64,000 nt of DNA from Haloarcula vallismortis ATCC 29715 (GTDB lineage Archaea > Halobacteriota > Halobacteria > Halobacteriales > Haloarculaceae), in the NCBI RefSeq assembly GCF_000337775.1, contig NZ_AOLQ01000055.1, forward strand, positions 30,375-94,374, given 5' to 3'. The stretch's first letter is position 1, and every line of letters starts with the position of its first letter. Below the pieces are notes generated by a model. The model was not told the origin of the DNA. It saw only the letters and a list, made by a program, of their open reading frames with translations, and did no database searches. Of this stretch, positions 43,738 through 55,110 are shown piece after piece. The position numbers and the translations under genes are program-made.

Positions 43738-44460
43738 ATGAAAGACGTCGTCCGGCGGAATTTCGATGCCAGCGTCGACGCCTATACGACGTACGAGCGA
43801 CGGACTAATCGCTTCACCTCGCTCGCTCGTCTGCTCGCTGCTGAGATGGGCGCGCGGACTGACGGCGGACTCGGGACAGTCCTCGATGCAGGTGCTGGAA
43901 CAGGCGTAAGCACGCGTGTGTTCACCGAGACGGCAGCGGACACTATTGCGCTCGATATCAGTCGCGCGATGCTGCGCGAAATCGACTCTACTGCCCGTCT
44001 GCAAGCCGATTTCGACCACCTCCCGCTCAGTGGCCAGTCTGTCGACGGGGTGGCGTTTACCGCCTCGCTCTTTCTGGTCCCTGACCCAGCGGCCGCGGTA
44101 CGGGAAGCCGCCAGAGTCCTCCGCCCGAACGGCGTGGTGGGTGCTGTTGCACCGCTGGGTTGGTTTTATCCTGACGGAACCGACGTGTTCGAACAGTTCG
44201 AGCGTGCGTCACGCTCCCCGGCTGACACATCGGCGCTCGAAGGCGCCCTTGCAGGTGAGTTCTCGACGACAACAGGCACATGGCAGTTTTCGACGACTGC
44301 CGAAAACATCCGACTGTTCCACGCGATTCCCGCGATGGCCGCACGGCTCTATCCGAAACTCGAGACGGAGAGACGAGTGCGGCACGCCAGCGAACTCCTC
44401 AGCGCTCTCGACGGCACGTTCGAGCAACGATGGCGCTGGATCGTCGGTGTGCCGGAATAG
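43738..44460 (+). CDS. class I SAM-dependent methyltransferase (BioC/UbiE-like)
   Basis: A 240-residue methyltransferase. Motif I is VLDAGAGTGVSTRVF (near 38), the acidic ribose residue is in IALDISRAML, motif IV is VDGVAFTASLFLVPDP and the next helix has ARVLRPNGVVGAVAP. The C-terminal cap is about 80 residues. It follows the CitE-like gene on the same strand (42 bases) and converges with the MaoC gene. The acceptor is not evident; small carboxylic acids or CoA-ester by-products are a guess. Confidence 0.75.
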   Translation: MKDVVRRNFDASVDAYTTYERRTNRFTSLARLLAAEMGARTDGGLGTVLDAGAGTGVSTRVFTETAADTIALDISRAMLREIDSTARLQADFDHLPLSGQSVDGVAFTASLFLVPDPAAAVREAARVLRPNGVVGAVAPLGWFYPDGTDVFEQFERASRSPADTSALEGALAGEFSTTTGTWQFSTTAENIRLFHAIPAMAARLYPKLETERRVRHASELLSALDGTFEQRWRWIVGVPE

Positions 44461-44501
44461 CTTACTGGAAGCCGCGGTTCGTCGGTCGACCGGTCACAGC
44501 A

Positions 44502-44966
44502 TCACTCGGCGTGGTTCCGTTTCAGCGACAACACGGTGCGGTCGAACTCACAGACGAGGACGTCGTCCGAATCTGTGAGTTTGAACACCTCGACGTGCAT
44601 CGTAACGATACCGCGGTCACCGTCACTGGTCTCGCGTTTGTCAGTCACGGTCGATTGTACGCGGATCGTGTCGCCGTGAAACACCGGGTTCGGGTGCTCG
44701 ACACTGTCGTAGGACAGGTTCGCGACGATAGTGCCGTCGGTCGTCTCTGGGATGGTCAGCCCGACAGCAACACTCATCGTGTAGAGGCCGTTGACCAGTC
44801 GCTCGCCGAACTCCGTCTCGGCCGCGAACTCGGCGTCGAGATGGAGCGGCTGCTGGTTCATCGTCATATCACAGAACTGCTGATTGTCGCGCTCGCTGAT
44901 CGTGCGGCGCTTCTCGTGTTCGATGGTCTCGCCGACCTCGAACTCCTCGTAGTAGCGTCCTGTCAT
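44502..44966 (-). CDS. MaoC-family hydratase (short acyl-CoA / 3-methylglutaconyl-CoA type)
   Basis: The 154-residue single-hotdog hydratase has the dyad and asparagine in ERDNQQFCDMTMNQQPLHLD and the following ERLVNGLYTMSVAVGL helix, the form found in MaoC-like hydratases of branched or dicarboxylic acyl-CoAs. It is the last gene of a right-to-left run (synthetase, dehydrogenase, carboxylase alpha, carboxylase beta, hydratase) with a three-base gap to the carboxylase. In the proposed leucine-type pathway it would hydrate 3-methylglutaconyl-CoA to HMG-CoA. Confidence 0.82.
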   Translation of the reverse strand: MTGRYYEEFEVGETIEHEKRRTISERDNQQFCDMTMNQQPLHLDAEFAAETEFGERLVNGLYTMSVAVGLTIPETTDGTIVANLSYDSVEHPNPVFHGDTIRVQSTVTDKRETSDGDRGIVTMHVEVFKLTDSDDVLVCEFDRTVLSLKRNHAE

Positions 44967-44969
44967 AGC

Positions 44970-46688
44970 TCAGAGAACGGTTCCGTGTTTCTTGTCCGGG
45001 AGGTCCTTTTCCACAGTCTCGTAGAACGCAAACCGGTTTGTCAGTTCTGTTCTGAGGTCGCTCGGCGGGACGATGTCGTCGATGACGACCTCGCTTGCCA
45101 TTCGATGAATGTCGATATCCTCGCGGTAGGCCTCGCGGAGTTCCTGCTCCTTTTGCTGTCGTTCGTCCTCGTCGTCGATCTCGGAGAGCTTGCGAGCGTA
45201 GACAGCGTTGATAGCCGCTTCGGGACCCATAATCGCGATTTCCCCGCTCGGAAGGCCGATTGTCGATTCGGGGTCGTACGCGGGGCCAGACATCGCGTAG
45301 ATGCCCGCGCCGTAAGCTTTCCTGACTACGACTGACTGCTTGGGCACTGTCGCCGAGGACGTGGCATAGATCATCTTCTTGCCCTGTTCGAGGATGCCCT
45401 CCTTCTCGACGCCAGACCCGGCCATGAACCCCGGCGTGTCACAGAGGTACAACAGCGGGATGTTGTAGGCGTCACAGGTCCAGATGAACTGAGCGGCTTT
45501 CTCCGCCGCGTCCGGGAAGATAGCCCCGGCGCGCTGGGCCGGCTGGTTAGCAATGACTCCGATAGGGCGGCCGTCTATCCGAGCAAACGACGTGATGATC
45601 TCCTTGCCGTACTCGGGCCGGAGTTCGAGCGTCGACCCGGCGTCGACGACCCGCTCGATCACGTCGAACATATCGTAGCCTTTGTTGGGCTTGTCCGGGA
45701 CGACGGCGTCGATGCCTTCCGGCGAGCGCTTTGGAGCTGTCCCGCTTGTCTGTGGCGGGTCTTCATCGGCGTTATCGGGCAGATAGCTGATGAGTTGCGC
45801 GACGAGTTCCCGGGCGTGTTCTTCATCGTCAGCAATGAGATCCGCGCTTCCGGAGTGCTGTGCGTGGACGGCAGGGCCGCCGAGGTCTTCGAGGCTGATC
45901 TCTTCGCCGGTGACCATTTCGACCATCCGGGGACTGGCGATAGCCATGGCGCTCATGTCCCGAACCATGACCGTGAAATCCGCGAAAACTGGCGTGTAGG
46001 CCGCGCCAGCGATACACGGCCCATAGAGGACACATATCTGCGGGACCCGCCCCGAAAGCATCGAGTGGTTGTAGTAGAACTTCCCGATACCCTCGCGGTT
46101 GGCGAAAAAGCCCGTTTGCTGGTCGATACGGCCCCCTGAGGAGTCCATCAGGTACAGCACCGGACGCCCGGTTTTCAGCGCCCGCTGTTGCATCCGGAGG
46201 AACTTCTCGACGCCCTTTGCGGCCATGCTGCCGCGTTTGACCGTGTAGTCGTTGGCCATGAAATGCAGGTCACGGCCCTCGAACTCCGCGGCTCCCGTGA
46301 TGAGCCCGTCAGCCGGGAGGTGGTCGTCGGCGTCGAATTCCGCGAACGTCCCGTCCTCGAAGAGGAAATCGTCGCCAAACCACAGGTCGATACGGTCACG
46401 AACGAACAGCTTACCCTCCTCAGGCAACTGCTCTTTGTACTTTTTGGGCCCGCCTTCGTGGATCTCTTCAATCTCCTTACGGAGGGCCTCCTCACGTTCG
46501 GTCGGCCCGAGGTCGTCGTCGACCTGTTCCGTGGATTCGTCCCGGTGGGCGTCGTCGTACGTGGCACTGCCGACCGCTTCGCCGCTGTCGACAACGAGGG
46601 TAATGTCGTCCTCGAAGTGTGTCGCCAGTGCCTCGGCAATGGCCTGTGCTTCCGATTCGGTCGCGTCGTCTGAAATTCTGACTTGCAT
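44970..46688 (-). CDS. acyl-CoA carboxylase carboxyltransferase subunit (MCC/PCC-beta like)
   Basis: The 572-residue carboxyltransferase transfers CO2 from biotin to an acyl-CoA. The crotonase-like halves have the oxyanion segments GGRIDQQTGFF and GAGIYAMSGPAYDP, with GPCIAGAAYTPVFADF and DTPGFMAGSGVEKEG between. The pattern GPAYDPESTIGLPSGE is closer to methylcrotonyl- than propionyl-CoA carboxylases by eye. The first 60 residues are not part of the usual subunit: an Asp/Glu-rich stretch with SEAQAIAEALATHF resembles the small epsilon/PccX subunits. It lies between carboxylase alpha (two bases) and MaoC. Confidence 0.85.
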   Translation of the reverse strand: MQVRISDDATESEAQAIAEALATHFEDDITLVVDSGEAVGSATYDDAHRDESTEQVDDDLGPTEREEALRKEIEEIHEGGPKKYKEQLPEEGKLFVRDRIDLWFGDDFLFEDGTFAEFDADDHLPADGLITGAAEFEGRDLHFMANDYTVKRGSMAAKGVEKFLRMQQRALKTGRPVLYLMDSSGGRIDQQTGFFANREGIGKFYYNHSMLSGRVPQICVLYGPCIAGAAYTPVFADFTVMVRDMSAMAIASPRMVEMVTGEEISLEDLGGPAVHAQHSGSADLIADDEEHARELVAQLISYLPDNADEDPPQTSGTAPKRSPEGIDAVVPDKPNKGYDMFDVIERVVDAGSTLELRPEYGKEIITSFARIDGRPIGVIANQPAQRAGAIFPDAAEKAAQFIWTCDAYNIPLLYLCDTPGFMAGSGVEKEGILEQGKKMIYATSSATVPKQSVVVRKAYGAGIYAMSGPAYDPESTIGLPSGEIAIMGPEAAINAVYARKLSEIDDEDERQQKEQELREAYREDIDIHRMASEVVIDDIVPPSDLRTELTNRFAFYETVEKDLPDKKHGTVL

Positions 46689-46690
46689 GC

Positions 46691-48474
<1,784 letters not shown>

Positions 48475-48475
<1 letters not shown>

Positions 48476-49641
48476 CAGTAGGATCTTGGGAAGCCGAGGT
48501 GCTGCCCGATGTGGTTGTACGCCATCTGCTGGGAGACCGGGGCCAGCCGCGTCAGGTTGATTTCACGCCACCACCGCTCGATGTCGTATTCCTTCGCGTA
48601 GCCCCAGCCGCCGAAGGCCTGCATCGATTGCTTGACCGCTTCGATACCGGCACTGACGGCCGTCGCCTTCGCGACGTTTGTCTCGTACCCACACTCCTCG
48701 CCCTGATCGTAGAGCCAGGACGCCTTCTCGCGCATGAGGGCCGCCGTTTCCATGCGGGCGTACGCCTTTGTGATCGGGAACGAGACCGCCTGATGGCTCC
48801 CGATAGGCGCATCGAACACCTCCCGGTCGCTGGCGTACTCGATAGCAGTGTCGGCGGCTAGCTTGCCGATGCCGGTCCCGGCGGCCGCGAAGCCGATGCG
48901 TTCCGGGTTCAGCATATCGACGAGGGTCCACCAGCCGTTGTCTTCCTCGCCCAGCAGGTTCTCCTCGGGGACCCGGACGTCCTCGATGAAGACCTCACAG
49001 GACTTCGAGTAGTTGATTCCGTGTTTGGGAATCGGTGACACGTCGATGCCGGGGTCGTCCATATCGACGATAAACAGGCTTATGCCGTCGGTCCCGCGCT
49101 CGACCTCGTCGCGTGGGGTCGTGCGCGTGACGAGGATCATGTTATCAGCCCGGTCCGCGAAGGTGATCCACGCCTTGTTCCCGTCCAGAACGTACTCGTC
49201 GCCGTCTTTCTCGGCGCGGGTCGCGACATTCAGCGTGTTTGTGCCGGCTTCGGGCTCTGTAATCCCGATGGAGAAGTTTCGCTTGCCGTTGGCGATGTCG
49301 GGTAGATAGGTCTGTTTCTGCTCTTCTGTCCCGTTCTCGTTGATGCCGACGGCGGCCATGCCGGCGGTGAGCACCAGATACCAGGTGCCCGCCATGCCAC
49401 AGCCCTCGGCACAGAGCGTCTCCATGACCAGCCCCATCTCCTGTATGCCCATCCCAGCCCCTTCGTACTCCGGCGGGACCAGCAAGCCATGGAAGCCGGC
49501 CGCGGCCAGTTCGTCCCAGAACTCCTGTCCGAACTCGCCTGCTTCCTCTTTCTCGCGCCAGTACTCCGGTCCGTACTCGGCCGCCACGTCCGCGGCGGTC
49601 GACCGAATCATCGAACGCTCCTCGGTGGATTCGAAATTCAT
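48475..49641 (-). CDS. acyl-CoA dehydrogenase (isovaleryl-CoA dehydrogenase candidate)
   Basis: The 388-residue flavoprotein has the FAD/acyl-CoA segments [19 protein letters not shown] and [14 protein letters not shown], and the C-terminal helix bundle with [21 protein letters not shown], typical of short/branched-chain acyl-CoA dehydrogenases. It oxidises an acyl-CoA to the 2-enoyl-CoA and passes electrons to ETF. With methylcrotonyl-type carboxylase genes behind it, isovaleryl-CoA is the simplest substrate guess. It is preceded by an acyl-CoA synthetase (45-base gap). Confidence 0.9.
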
Positions 49642-49686
49642 TGGTGTTGTGTCTGTGTTATCGCTCGTGATGCTTGATACCTTATG

Positions 49687-51369
49687 TCAGGATTCGACTT
49701 CAGCTTCTGCTTCGGCGTCGTCGTGAAGCTCGGTTCGTCGAATCTTCCCGGTCACGGTCTTTGGCAAATCCTCACGGAACTCGATCTCCCGCGGGTACTC
49801 GTGTGCTGAGAGCTCTTCTTTCACGTAGCTCTGGATATCTTCTTTGAGGGGGTCGGACGGCTGCGCGTCCTCGCTTGGCACGACGTATGCCTTGACGATG
49901 TTCCCCCGCGCTTCGTGTGGTTTGGGGACGACGGCCGCCTCAGCGACCGCTTCGTGTTCGCCCAGCGAACTTTCGACCTCGAACGGCCCGATACGGTACC
50001 CGGAGGAAAGGATCACGTCGTCTGCCCGTCCTTCGAACCAGAAGTACCCGTCCTCGTCTTTGTGTGCTAAATCGCCCGAGAGATACCATGTCCCGTCTGG
50101 ACCGTCGATGAACGCCCGCTGTGTCTTCTCGGGCTTGTTCCAGAACTCGGCAAAGAAACACGGGTAGTCGCCCCGCTGTGCGATCTCGCCCGTTTCGCCG
50201 GGGTCCAGAACCGCCCCGCTCTGTGGGTCGACGATGTCGGCTTCGATTCCGGGGAGTGGTTTGCCCATCGACCCGGGCCGGAGCTCCATCGTTGGATAGT
50301 TGTTGATGATCATGTTCCCGGTCTCAGTCTGGCCGTACGTGTCCAGAATCGTGACACCGAGTTCGTCTTCCCCCCACTCGACGACGCCAGCACTGAGCGG
50401 TTCGCCGATAGAAAGCGCGTGGCGCAGATCGAGGTCGACGTCAGCAAGGACCTCCTCGTTCTCCCGGAGCATCCGGTACGCCGTCGGGACCGAGAACAGG
50501 ACGCTGATCGGGTATTCGTCGAGCAGGGCGGCCCACTCGTCGGTGTCGAACTCGCCCTCGTAGGTGAACAGCGATGCCCCCCAGAACCATGCGCCGAGCG
50601 TGTTGATGGCCCCGGTCAGCCAGCCGAGGTCGCCGGTCGACCAGTACAGGTCGCCGTCCTGGAGGTCCACGGCGTACTTCTGTGTTGCCGCGACGCCGGC
50701 GATCCAGCGCTGTTTGTGGAGGACGCCTTTGGCCAGCCCGGTCGTCCCTGAGGTGTAGTACAGTAGCGCGTCGTCTTCCCCGCTGGTCTCAGCGACTTCG
50801 TACGACGTACTCGCGCCGTCGAGCGCGGTATTGAACACCACGTCGTCAGCGGGTGCGCCGCCTCCGCGGTCAACGGTGATTACGTGTTCGACCGCCGGGG
50901 CCTCGTCCAGCGCGTCTTCGACCGTGTCTCGATTGTCGGTCGTGGTGACGACCACCTCTGCGTCGCAGTCGTCCAGTCGGTACGAGATGCCGTCGGGGCC
51001 GAACCGCTCGTTGACGTTTCCCCAGACAGCGCCGTGTTTGAGCGTTCCGACCAGCGCCACGTAGTGCTCCGGAATCCGGGGCATATACGAGAAGACTCGG
51101 TCACCCTGCGCAACGCCGAGGTCGTCGAGGACGTTAGCAAACTGACTTGAGCGGTCAGCGAGCTCCCAGAACGTCATTTTCGACAGCTCTCCGTCGGTGC
51201 CGACCTGATAGAGGGCGACCTGTCCCCGGTCGGTCGCATGTCGGTCGGCGACTTCGTGCCCGATGTTCAAGTTGTCCGGTGCGTCCCAGTCCGCTTCCGC
51301 GAAGATATCGTCCCAGGAGAACTCGTGCCGTGCCGCGTCGTAGTCAGGGAGGTTGTGGCTGGTCGCCAT
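49687..51369 (-). CDS. acyl-CoA synthetase (AMP-forming, acetyl/medium-chain type)
   Basis: A 560-residue ANL-family synthetase. The phosphate loop is LYYTSGTTGLAKGVLHKQ, the adenylate motif DTYGQTETGNM, the hinge region WYLSGDLAHKDEDGYFWFEGRADDVI and the catalytic lysine segment LPKTVTGKIRRTELHD, all in usual order. It activates a carboxylic acid to its CoA thioester and is the first gene of the operon, so isovalerate, another branched acid or an aromatic acid may enter here. Upstream, ATTATACCG near 51395-51403 could be the TATA. Confidence 0.9.
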   Translation of the reverse strand: MATSHNLPDYDAARHEFSWDDIFAEADWDAPDNLNIGHEVADRHATDRGQVALYQVGTDGELSKMTFWELADRSSQFANVLDDLGVAQGDRVFSYMPRIPEHYVALVGTLKHGAVWGNVNERFGPDGISYRLDDCDAEVVVTTTDNRDTVEDALDEAPAVEHVITVDRGGGAPADDVVFNTALDGASTSYEVAETSGEDDALLYYTSGTTGLAKGVLHKQRWIAGVAATQKYAVDLQDGDLYWSTGDLGWLTGAINTLGAWFWGASLFTYEGEFDTDEWAALLDEYPISVLFSVPTAYRMLRENEEVLADVDLDLRHALSIGEPLSAGVVEWGEDELGVTILDTYGQTETGNMIINNYPTMELRPGSMGKPLPGIEADIVDPQSGAVLDPGETGEIAQRGDYPCFFAEFWNKPEKTQRAFIDGPDGTWYLSGDLAHKDEDGYFWFEGRADDVILSSGYRIGPFEVESSLGEHEAVAEAAVVPKPHEARGNIVKAYVVPSEDAQPSDPLKEDIQSYVKEELSAHEYPREIEFREDLPKTVTGKIRRTELHDDAEAEAEVES

Positions 51370-51539
51370 ACACCGCTCGGAATACCGGATTTCGGTATAA
51401 TTGTATCGGTTGCTTTTCCCGAATAATGTATTAAATGTATTTTATTTTATGTTCCTACATAGGTATTATTTGGTTGCTGTATGGCGTAAACAGAACTGAT
51501 TACAACATATTCGATAATATATACATGTGAGAGACATAT

Positions 51540-52943
51540 TCAACGGGGCGATTCGTTTTCACTCGTTTCTCCGGGAGCGGTTCCGGGTTCGTCCCACAGG
51601 ACACGAGCTACGTCGCGAACGCTACTTGGGAAGGAGTTCTCGAACGTGACCCGCGGCGCGATGTACGTTTCCTTCCAGCGTGGGTCCCACGCCGCATTCA
51701 CGTACAGACGCGAGCCGGTTTCGTTGTCCCGTCGATAGTGAGGCCGTGTCGCGGCCGGTGCATCCGGTTCACTGAATGTCCAGTCGCGAGCCGGGTGAGA
51801 CTTCAGCCAGACGTCGGCCAGGACACGGCCGAAATCCTGTGGCGGAACGTCTTTATCCACGATAACCACCGTGTCGAAAAGCGATGAGAACGAAAAGAGG
51901 ATATTCGCGAGTTGCCACTCGAAGCCGCCGTAAAGTATGTCACTGGCCACGAAACAGATTCCGAGTTCGGCCTCTGCCGGCAGCATCACCCATTCCACTG
52001 GCGAGATACCCCAGTAGTTGTTGAGCCGGTGATACAGCGTTGCGGCGGTCGCAAGCCCTGTGAGCTGGATATCATCTGCGAGCGGGCAGCCGACCGGAGA
52101 GATGGGGATGACCGGGGAGTCAGTAGTGCGCACGGACTCGACCGACAGCGAGAGCGGCCCGCTTGCAACGACATGCTCCCAGCCCTCCCGGCGGTCGGAG
52201 CGGAAGTCAGGCTGGCGGTCCACAACCGTCGTCTCCATGACGATTTCTGTCGCGCTCGGGACGAGTCCGCCGTTGGTCGGGACGAGCGGAACGGTTCCGG
52301 TCACCCCACAGGACTGGATCGGCGTGGCAGTTTGTTCAGTGACAGCAAGCAGGTATGCCGTCGTCATCGCCGCTGGGGGCACGCCGAGCGCTATCGCCAT
52401 CGTTGTTCCGTCAGCAACAAGCGACGACAACGCATCCGGGACGCGAACTCTGAGCGTCTCGCCGCCTACGACTGAGCCGTGGACCGGTGCCCAGTGTGTG
52501 CCGTCAGCGGGCGAGACCGATGCAACACCGAGGGTCACTGCCGGCCACGTCTCAGTTTCGCCCTGCGGGAACTGCAGGTCCTGTACGTCGGTATCCGTCC
52601 CTGAGGCTGCCTGGCCTGTGTACGTCGGCTCGGGATTCTCGCCGGCCGGACCGAGGTCACCGATTGTCTCTAGCAGGTCAACGAGCGTGGCGTTCGGGTC
52701 ACGTCCGAGCCCGAGCGACAGCCGTGACCACGGCCGAGCCTCGCGATGCTGTGTCTGGTCTGGACCGCTGAACACACCGCTGACTAGATCTATACCCGTG
52801 GGTCGCTGGAACCGAAGCGCCGGTCCACTTGCACGCAACGCCTCCGCCGCAAGCACGTCGACTGGGACCTCGAATGGGCCGTCGAGTCGGACGAGGTCAT
52901 CGTCGCCAGCAAGTCCACGGACGTACTGGCCGAACGGAATCAC
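51540..52943 (-). CDS. divergent UbiD-family paralog, active site degraded
   Basis: The 467-residue protein shares the outline of UbiD decarboxylases: a first domain with VPLVPTNGGLVPSATEIVME, matching the VPATAELVLEG strand of its neighbour, and a C-terminal half with LFDTVVIVDKDVPPQDFGRV and a final SSVRDVARVLWDE. The essential EGPFG loop of UbiD is missing. It is translated with the authentic UbiD gene (ATGA overlap at 52940-52943), which suggests a heteromeric enzyme resembling the paired alpha and beta UbiD subunits of phenylphosphate carboxylase. Being a divergent relative, its role may be structural. Confidence 0.65.
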   Translation of the reverse strand: MIPFGQYVRGLAGDDDLVRLDGPFEVPVDVLAAEALRASGPALRFQRPTGIDLVSGVFSGPDQTQHREARPWSRLSLGLGRDPNATLVDLLETIGDLGPAGENPEPTYTGQAASGTDTDVQDLQFPQGETETWPAVTLGVASVSPADGTHWAPVHGSVVGGETLRVRVPDALSSLVADGTTMAIALGVPPAAMTTAYLLAVTEQTATPIQSCGVTGTVPLVPTNGGLVPSATEIVMETTVVDRQPDFRSDRREGWEHVVASGPLSLSVESVRTTDSPVIPISPVGCPLADDIQLTGLATAATLYHRLNNYWGISPVEWVMLPAEAELGICFVASDILYGGFEWQLANILFSFSSLFDTVVIVDKDVPPQDFGRVLADVWLKSHPARDWTFSEPDAPAATRPHYRRDNETGSRLYVNAAWDPRWKETYIAPRVTFENSFPSSVRDVARVLWDEPGTAPGETSENESPR

Positions 52944-54445
52944 TGTGATTTCTCCTCCCGCTCGTCGAGTCGGGCAAATCGCGCAGCGTCCAGTCCCGCC
53001 TCGACCAGCCGTTCCTGCGCCCGCTTTCGTGTTTCTGTGGTCGCCGCCGTATCCGTCGCATCACCGTCAGTCGTCGCGTCGATGTAGGCTTTGGCCGTCT
53101 TCGCCTTCGAAGTCCCTACGTCCGCACTGCCTTTCTCGTCAGGCGTCTGGTAGATGTTGAGCGGTACTTTCGGCATCCGCTCGACACCGAACTGGTGGAA
53201 GTCGGCGTCCGGATCGGCCTCAAGCGCGATAGCTGTCAGGACTGCCCGCGGGTCGAGCGGGTCGACAGCAGCGTCGACAAATACGAAAAAGTCGATGTGG
53301 AGCATCCCCCACGTCGTGAAAATAAAGTTCGCCAGTTCGTGGAGGTACCCCGGATACGGTCGGTCCGTTGCGATGACCCAGACGGTACGGGACGTGAATT
53401 GCCACGGGACCGCCATCGCAACGTCGAATCCAGCGGCTCGAAGCCCAACAGTTGCGTCAGGACCAGCTGCGACGAGCCGGAGCGTACTGGTCGAGTTCTG
53501 CCCGTATCCGACACCGCTCCCCTCGACGCAAAACGGTATCCGCGGTTGGTGCCGGTGAGTGATCGCATCGACCTCGAACACCGGCATAGAGCGACGCGGG
53601 CCGTTCATGTAGCCGAAGTAGTCCCCAAACGGCCCCTCATCGAGGCGGTCGTTGGGTCGAACATGCCCTTCGAGGACTAGCTCGGCCGTCGCCGGGACGT
53701 ACAGGTCATTGGTTTCACACTGGACGAGGTCTACAGGCGCGTCTTTCAGGCCGCCCGCGAAGGCCGCTTCGCTTCGCCCTGTCGGAATCCACATATCTGC
53801 AGTACTCTCAACGGTGGGTTCGGAGCCGATAACCACCGCAACCGGCATCGGTTCCCCCCGTGGCTCGTAGTCGTAGTAGTACCGGTTCGGAACCTGCTCA
53901 CCGGCCAGTAACAGTAGACTGGCTCGGGAGTCGTCGTGGATCATCATGCGATGGCTCGACCAGGTTCCCCACTCCGTGTCGGGATCCGGTGCGACGATGG
54001 TGTGGTGGTTCGAGTACCGCCCTCCATCGCCCTCGTGAATGTAAGGCCACGGGAACGACAGGAGGTCGACCTCGTTCCCTGTCCGCACTGTTTCTTTACA
54101 CGGGGCCCGGTGACTCGCGACAGTTCGAGGGGATTTCGGGGCGTTGAGACGATCAATCACTCGGTCATAGTACGTACGGCCTGAGAGGCCATCTTGGAGT
54201 CCCAGCGCTTGAGCGAAGTGATCCCAGGGACGAGTCTGAGGGCCGCGATACGGGTCGCCAACCAGTTTCGACTCCGTCTCAATGCCCGCGATAGAGGCGA
54301 ATACAGGGATTGGTCCGTCGCGGATGTTGGCAAGCATCGTTGCTGCACTCGCTTCAAGATCCCACGACACCGGCCGGTCAAAGGTCCGGAGCCAGCCAGC
54401 CGTGTCGAGCAAATCGAGATACTCCCGGAGCGAATTGACGGACAT
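52940..54445 (-). CDS. UbiD-family prenyl-FMN (de)carboxylase
   Basis: The 501-residue protein has the UbiD landmarks: N-terminal domain, then GRYSNHHTIVAPDPDTEWG, the arginine in WSSHRMMIHDD (R166), the strand PATAELVLEGHV (E255, E259) and EGPFGDYFGYMNG (E270), with a C-terminal dimerisation helix region (TTETRKRAQERL). Such enzymes use prenylated FMN to decarboxylate or carboxylate aromatic or acrylic acids. No UbiX flavin prenyltransferase is in the window, so the cofactor must be made elsewhere. It lies between the unknown 164-residue protein and the divergent paralog. Confidence 0.88.
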   Translation of the reverse strand: MSVNSLREYLDLLDTAGWLRTFDRPVSWDLEASAATMLANIRDGPIPVFASIAGIETESKLVGDPYRGPQTRPWDHFAQALGLQDGLSGRTYYDRVIDRLNAPKSPRTVASHRAPCKETVRTGNEVDLLSFPWPYIHEGDGGRYSNHHTIVAPDPDTEWGTWSSHRMMIHDDSRASLLLLAGEQVPNRYYYDYEPRGEPMPVAVVIGSEPTVESTADMWIPTGRSEAAFAGGLKDAPVDLVQCETNDLYVPATAELVLEGHVRPNDRLDEGPFGDYFGYMNGPRRSMPVFEVDAITHRHQPRIPFCVEGSGVGYGQNSTSTLRLVAAGPDATVGLRAAGFDVAMAVPWQFTSRTVWVIATDRPYPGYLHELANFIFTTWGMLHIDFFVFVDAAVDPLDPRAVLTAIALEADPDADFHQFGVERMPKVPLNIYQTPDEKGSADVGTSKAKTAKAYIDATTDGDATDTAATTETRKRAQERLVEAGLDAARFARLDEREEKSQ

Positions 54446-54448
54446 GTG

Positions 54449-54943
54449 TCACTCCTGTGTGTCGAGTACGCGCCTGAGTGGGTCGTCATCGAGTTCGCGA
54501 CGGACCTCTGCGTAGGCGTCAAGGAGGGCCGGTCGTTCCGTGGCGAGGTGGTCGAACGTGATCTCGCGAAGCGCATCGGCCGTTGAGTCGTACTCGTCGG
54601 TCTCGACGAGATACTGCAAGAGTACTTTCAGATCGTCGGACCGGGTATTGAGGATATTTGACGCCGTCTCCTGTTCGGCCGCCAGATTGGCTACAAGCTC
54701 CTGATCGATACCGGTCGCGTCAGTCTCATCAAGCAATTCGACGTATCTGGTCTCACTGACGCTCTCGTGTGGTCCGGCGACGATTGTTAGCGGTTCCGGA
54801 TCAGTGAGTTCAGCAGGATCCTTAGCAATCCGAACGCGCGCCTCGAAAATACGTTTCGTTTGTGCATCTGTGATCTGCAGTGTGGTTTCGGCCTGTGCCT
54901 CCTCAGGGAGATGGTCTGCTGACGTTATGTAGTGGCTCGACAT
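54449..54943 (-). CDS. uncharacterised 164-residue protein cotranscribed with UbiD genes
   Basis: I do not recognise this protein. It starts the UbiD operon (three bases before the UbiD ATG). The first 60 residues look beta-rich (TTLQITDAQTKRIFEARVRI, then TIVAGPHE), the rest strongly helical and acidic (ELVANLAAEQETASNI, DALREITFDHLATERPALLD). No signal peptide, membrane helix or metal motif is present. Position suggests a third subunit or an accessory factor of the UbiD enzyme, perhaps like the small extra subunits of phenylphosphate carboxylase or vanillate decarboxylase. This is inference only. Confidence 0.75.
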   Translation of the reverse strand: MSSHYITSADHLPEEAQAETTLQITDAQTKRIFEARVRIAKDPAELTDPEPLTIVAGPHESVSETRYVELLDETDATGIDQELVANLAAEQETASNILNTRSDDLKVLLQYLVETDEYDSTADALREITFDHLATERPALLDAYAEVRRELDDDPLRRVLDTQE

Positions 54944-55110
54944 TACCTGCCCTCAGTTGGATTGCTGATGTTCTTAGCAACCTCTTGTTCCAGTGGCATA
55001 TATGTACCGTCGTGGAGTGATTGTTATATTGGTTCGCACGTCGCGGTCACGACCCGAGTGAAGTAAGATCGTGGATCGCTGCCCCGACAGCTGCAACTGG
55101 CGTTGCTTCA

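Noticed and set aside
44280..45335. A 351-codon plus-strand frame opposite the MaoC and carboxyltransferase genes.
   Set aside because: It is antisense to two genes with clear family motifs and has no recognisable domain; GC-rich codon bias produces such open frames.
52060..53160. A 366-codon plus-strand frame opposite the UbiD genes.
   Set aside because: Ser/Thr/Arg/Pro-rich antisense frame without domain similarity; both UbiD frames have family motifs.
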